Origin: Deltaproteobacteria bacterium
GTDB taxonomy: Bacteria; Desulfobacterota; Desulfobulbia; Desulfobulbales; BM004
Direction: 5' to 3'
Length of the DNA stretch: 7,568 nt
Assembly: GCA_019313095.1 (NCBI GenBank)
Contig: JAFDBU010000138.1
Location: forward strand, 1-7,568
The notes under the pieces are model-generated. The model ran no database searches. It was not told where the DNA came from and was given only the letters and a program-made list of their open reading frames with translations. Shown here one piece after another: positions 5,601-7,568 of this stretch; within the stretch, counting starts at the first letter, position 1; the number at the start of each line of letters is the position of its first letter. Both the position numbers and the translations under genes were made by a program.

Positions 5601-7301
5601 ATGAAAAAAATTGATAAAACAAAAGCCGAGCTCTTCGAGGAACTTGAAGATACCAAAAAGAAGGTTCAGGATCTGAATAATTGTCAGGCAGAATTTGAAA
5701 AAGCCCGGGAAAAGTATGAAAAGGTCCTTGATTCTACACCAGACTCCATGCTTTTTATTGATACACAGACCAGGATTGTCCTTGTCAACGCTCAATTTGA
5801 AAAGGTTTTCGGGTACTCCCAAGATGAGATTATCGGCAAAAAACTTAACATCCTTGTACCTGATCGTTACAAAAATAATCACAGCAAGAAGGTAAGGAAT
5901 TTTTTTGAACAGCCCAGAGTTCGTTCCATGGGATCGCATATTGAAATTTACGCTAAAAAGAAAAACGGGGAAGAGTTTCCCGCTGATATCAGCCTGAGCC
6001 CGCTGCAGACCGATGAGGAGCTTCTTGTAGCGGCGGCTGTGAGGGATATCACTGCCCGCAGGAAAGCAGAGGAAGAGGTTGAGCTTAACTATTTTATCCA
6101 GAAGGTGACCAACTCGATGCTCAAGATTTCTTTGGAGCCATTGTCCCTGGAAGAACAGTTCGACCGCATTCTTGGACTTATCCTCAACGTACCAAACCTC
6201 TCCCTGCAGTCAAGGGGCGCAATTTTTTTAAAGGACCCTGAGGCTGAAGTTCTTCACCTAAAGGCACAACAAGGTTTTACGAAAGCTGAACCGCTGCCCT
6301 GTACTGAAATTCCTTTTGGGCACTGTTTATGCGGCAAGGCAGCCAAACTTTCAAAGTTTTTGTATGCTGAAGATATGGATTCAATCCATGAAATACATGA
6401 TGAAAGCATGTTTCCGCACGGCCATTACTGTGTGCCCATCATGTCCGGTCAAAGTCTCCATGGCCTGCTCAATGTCTATCTCAAGAAAGGACATAAACGC
6501 AGCAGCCGTGAGGAAATTTTCCTAACATCCGTAGCGAGCGCTCTTGCCACGATAATTGAAAGAGACCAGGCGGAACAGGAGAAAAAAGACCTGCAGCAGC
6601 AGCTGGCCCACGCAGAAAAGCTGGCAGCTCTGGGGCGTTTTACCGCCAATATCGCCCATGAGATCCGCAATCCCCTTACCTCTGTTGGAGGATTTGCCAG
6701 AAGACTGGACAAAGCTATGCCAACAGATACAAAAGAGAAAGAGTATACGAAAATTATAATTGCGGAGGTGAACCGACTCGAAAAGATACTGAACAACATT
6801 TTGAGTTTTTCAAAGGAGACGCCACCCAATTATACAAAAAACAACATCTCTGATGTGATTGAACGGATGCTGCTGATACATGCAGATTTATTAAAGGAAA
6901 AATCAATTGATGTGCAAAAAGTTCTCGCAAATATCCCTGAATTTTCCTTTGATAAAGATATGCTCATTGAGGCCCTGGATAATATATTGTTAAATGCAGT
7001 TGATTCCATGGCCCGGGGAGGAACCTTAACGGTCGTGACTGAAAAGGAAGAGGAGCAGGAGTTGTCCTGGGTAGTCATCAAGATCAAGGATACCGGCGCA
7101 GGCATCTCCGAAGATCAGCTGGAAATGATTTTCGAACCTTTTTATACCACAAAGGTGGCAGAGGGAACAGGTCTCGGTCTGTCAATCACCAGGAAAATAA
7201 TGGAGTCGATGAACGGTTCGGTGGAAATCGATAGTGCGGAAGGCAAAGGTACCGTGATAAAGCTTTCCCTGCCATTTAGCGTAGATCAGGCACCCGGATA
7301 G
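5601..7301 (+). CDS. soluble PAS-GAF sensor histidine kinase
   Basis: This cytoplasmic two-component sensor has 566 residues and no membrane helices. The order is: charged coiled-coil-like lead (about 4-40); PAS (about 38-155) with NGEEFPADISLSPL (122-135); GAF (about 162-325); a second coiled linker (about 322-342); HisKA with phospho-acceptor H353 in IAHEIRNPL; and an HATPase domain with N-box DNILLNAVDS (460-469), G1 DTGAGI (497-502), F-box FEPFYTTK (511-518) and G2 GTGLGLSI (522-529). All catalytic boxes are intact. The GAF carries GHCLCGKAA (240-248) and PHGHYC (272-277), an unusual concentration of Cys and His suggesting a metal, heme or redox sensor. PAS H94 falls where FixL has its heme histidine in an ungapped reading. 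No response regulator is adjacent, so it is an orphan here. Downstream moaA may be functionally unrelated. Confidence 0.93.
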   Translation: MKKIDKTKAELFEELEDTKKKVQDLNNCQAEFEKAREKYEKVLDSTPDSMLFIDTQTRIVLVNAQFEKVFGYSQDEIIGKKLNILVPDRYKNNHSKKVRNFFEQPRVRSMGSHIEIYAKKKNGEEFPADISLSPLQTDEELLVAAAVRDITARRKAEEEVELNYFIQKVTNSMLKISLEPLSLEEQFDRILGLILNVPNLSLQSRGAIFLKDPEAEVLHLKAQQGFTKAEPLPCTEIPFGHCLCGKAAKLSKFLYAEDMDSIHEIHDESMFPHGHYCVPIMSGQSLHGLLNVYLKKGHKRSSREEIFLTSVASALATIIERDQAEQEKKDLQQQLAHAEKLAALGRFTANIAHEIRNPLTSVGGFARRLDKAMPTDTKEKEYTKIIIAEVNRLEKILNNILSFSKETPPNYTKNNISDVIERMLLIHADLLKEKSIDVQKVLANIPEFSFDKDMLIEALDNILLNAVDSMARGGTLTVVTEKEEEQELSWVVIKIKDTGAGISEDQLEMIFEPFYTTKVAEGTGLGLSITRKIMESMNGSVEIDSAEGKGTVIKLSLPFSVDQAPG

Positions 7302-7344
7302 ATTTTTTCTTGGATGTTCAAGGTCTGAACCGATATGATCTACG
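7280..7344 (+). repeat. 8-bp inverted repeat spanning the kinase end and the moaA leader
   Basis: CGTAGATC (7280-7287, in the last codons of the kinase) is the exact reverse complement of GATCTACG (7337-7344). Between them lies a second small hairpin, GTTCA-AGGTC-TGAAC (7316-7330). Together they could form a long-range stem in a transcript that reads through from the kinase. Eight pairs over a 49-base loop could also be chance. Confidence 0.3.
7310..7339 (+). promoter_or_regulatory. weak promoter candidate for moaA
   Basis: TATGAT at 7334-7339 matches five of six -10 bases, with TTGGAT at 7310-7315 (three of six) 18 bases upstream. If used, the transcript would begin near 7346 and start just ahead of the GAAA-capped hairpin. 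The -35 is poor, so this is tentative. Confidence 0.28.
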
Positions 7345-7350
7345 GCCGAT

Positions 7351-7377
7351 AGGGTCTGGCTGGAAACAGCCATGCCT
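7351..7377 (+). promoter_or_regulatory. GAAA-tetraloop hairpin in the moaA leader, candidate cis-regulatory RNA
   Basis: TGGCTG (7357-7362), loop GAAA and CAGCCA (7367-7372) form a perfect six-pair stem. After one mismatch it continues with a wobble and G-C pairs between GGGT (7352-7355) and GCCT (7374-7377). It lies 13 bases before the AAGGAG ribosome binding site (7390-7395). moaA genes are a known target of the molybdenum-cofactor (Moco/Tuco) riboswitch class, in which a GNRA loop occurs, but I cannot match the full consensus by eye. The hairpin is seen directly; the riboswitch identity is a hypothesis. Confidence 0.42.
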
Positions 7378-7400
7378 CTCATGTTTGGAAAGGAGTGGTA

Positions 7401-7568
7401 GTGGCACAGTATCAAACAAAATTCACAGGTCTGATCTCAAGCGCCTGTCCGCAGGATAATCACAACAGACAAATAAACTATCTGCGGTTGTCAGTTACGG
7501 ACCGTTGCAATCTGCGCTGCAGGTACTGCCGCCCTGAAAAAGGGGTGCCATTTATTCCACATGAGGAG
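7401..7568 (+). CDS. moaA: GTP 3',8-cyclase MoaA, N-terminal fragment (cut by the window end)
   Basis: MoaA is a radical-SAM enzyme that, with MoaC, converts GTP to cyclic pyranopterin monophosphate in the first step of molybdenum cofactor synthesis. The visible 56 codons include [16 protein letters not shown] (28-43) with the CX3CX2C cluster ligands C36, C40 and C43, followed by RPEKG. The start is GTG at 7401, 5 bases after AAGGAG (7390-7395). An in-frame GTG at 7395 overlaps that site and is less likely. Position 44 after the third cysteine is Arg, where many MoaA proteins have Met (CMP). The rest of the protein, including the second cluster near the C-terminus that separates MoaA from other radical-SAM enzymes, lies outside the window, so assignment rests on the N-terminal motif. 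Confidence 0.85.
   Translation, partial: MAQYQTKFTGLISSACPQDNHNRQINYLRLSVTDRCNLRCRYCRPEKGVPFIPHEE

Noticed and set aside
7288..7310. Intrinsic terminator or sigma-54 promoter after the kinase
   Set aside because: The T-run at 7303-7308 has no GC-rich stem directly before it. The AGGCAC at 7288-7293 lacks a properly spaced TTGC element for sigma-54.

Overview
The window reads as an ordinary, compactly arranged chromosomal segment from a Gram-negative bacterium, most likely a member of the Desulfobacterota (the former Deltaproteobacteria). This is an inference from gene types and protein style: an exported isoaspartate methyltransferase, a multi-spanning spermidine-synthase-like protein, an FmdB-type zinc-ribbon protein with a long acidic tail, and a PAS-GAF histidine kinase next to moaA. 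Base composition looks close to balanced by eye. All seven genes lie on the + strand. I see no insertion sequence, phage gene, CRISPR array, tRNA or rRNA.

Region 1 (1-3280): a near-consensus sigma-70 promoter (17-45) precedes pcm, encoding protein-L-isoaspartate O-methyltransferase with an apparent signal peptide. One base after the pcm stop, a GTG start opens an 813-residue membrane protein whose central Rossmann-like domain resembles spermidine synthase, flanked by two blocks of membrane helices. The two genes are almost certainly co-transcribed and translationally coupled.

Region 2 (3281-4899): after a short AT-rich spacer come the ATPase and permease of an ABC-2 type exporter. The genes overlap by 16 bases and form one transporter whose substrate is unknown.

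Region 3 (4900-7301): a 180-base gap holds a hairpin or operator-like palindrome and an extended -10 promoter candidate. It is followed by the FmdB-family gene and, 26 bases later, a soluble PAS-GAF-HisKA-HATPase sensor kinase with no partner response regulator in the window.

Region 4 (7302-7568): a 99-base leader with a clear GAAA-capped hairpin precedes the first 56 codons of moaA (GTP 3',8-cyclase, molybdenum cofactor synthesis), which is cut off by the window edge. The leader is a candidate cis-regulatory RNA, and the molybdenum-cofactor riboswitch class is the obvious thing to test.

No clear undescribed system is visible. The most interesting leads are the exported methyltransferase coupled to a spermidine-synthase-like membrane protein that seems to lack the catalytic acid, the Cys/His-rich GAF domain of the kinase, and the moaA leader.
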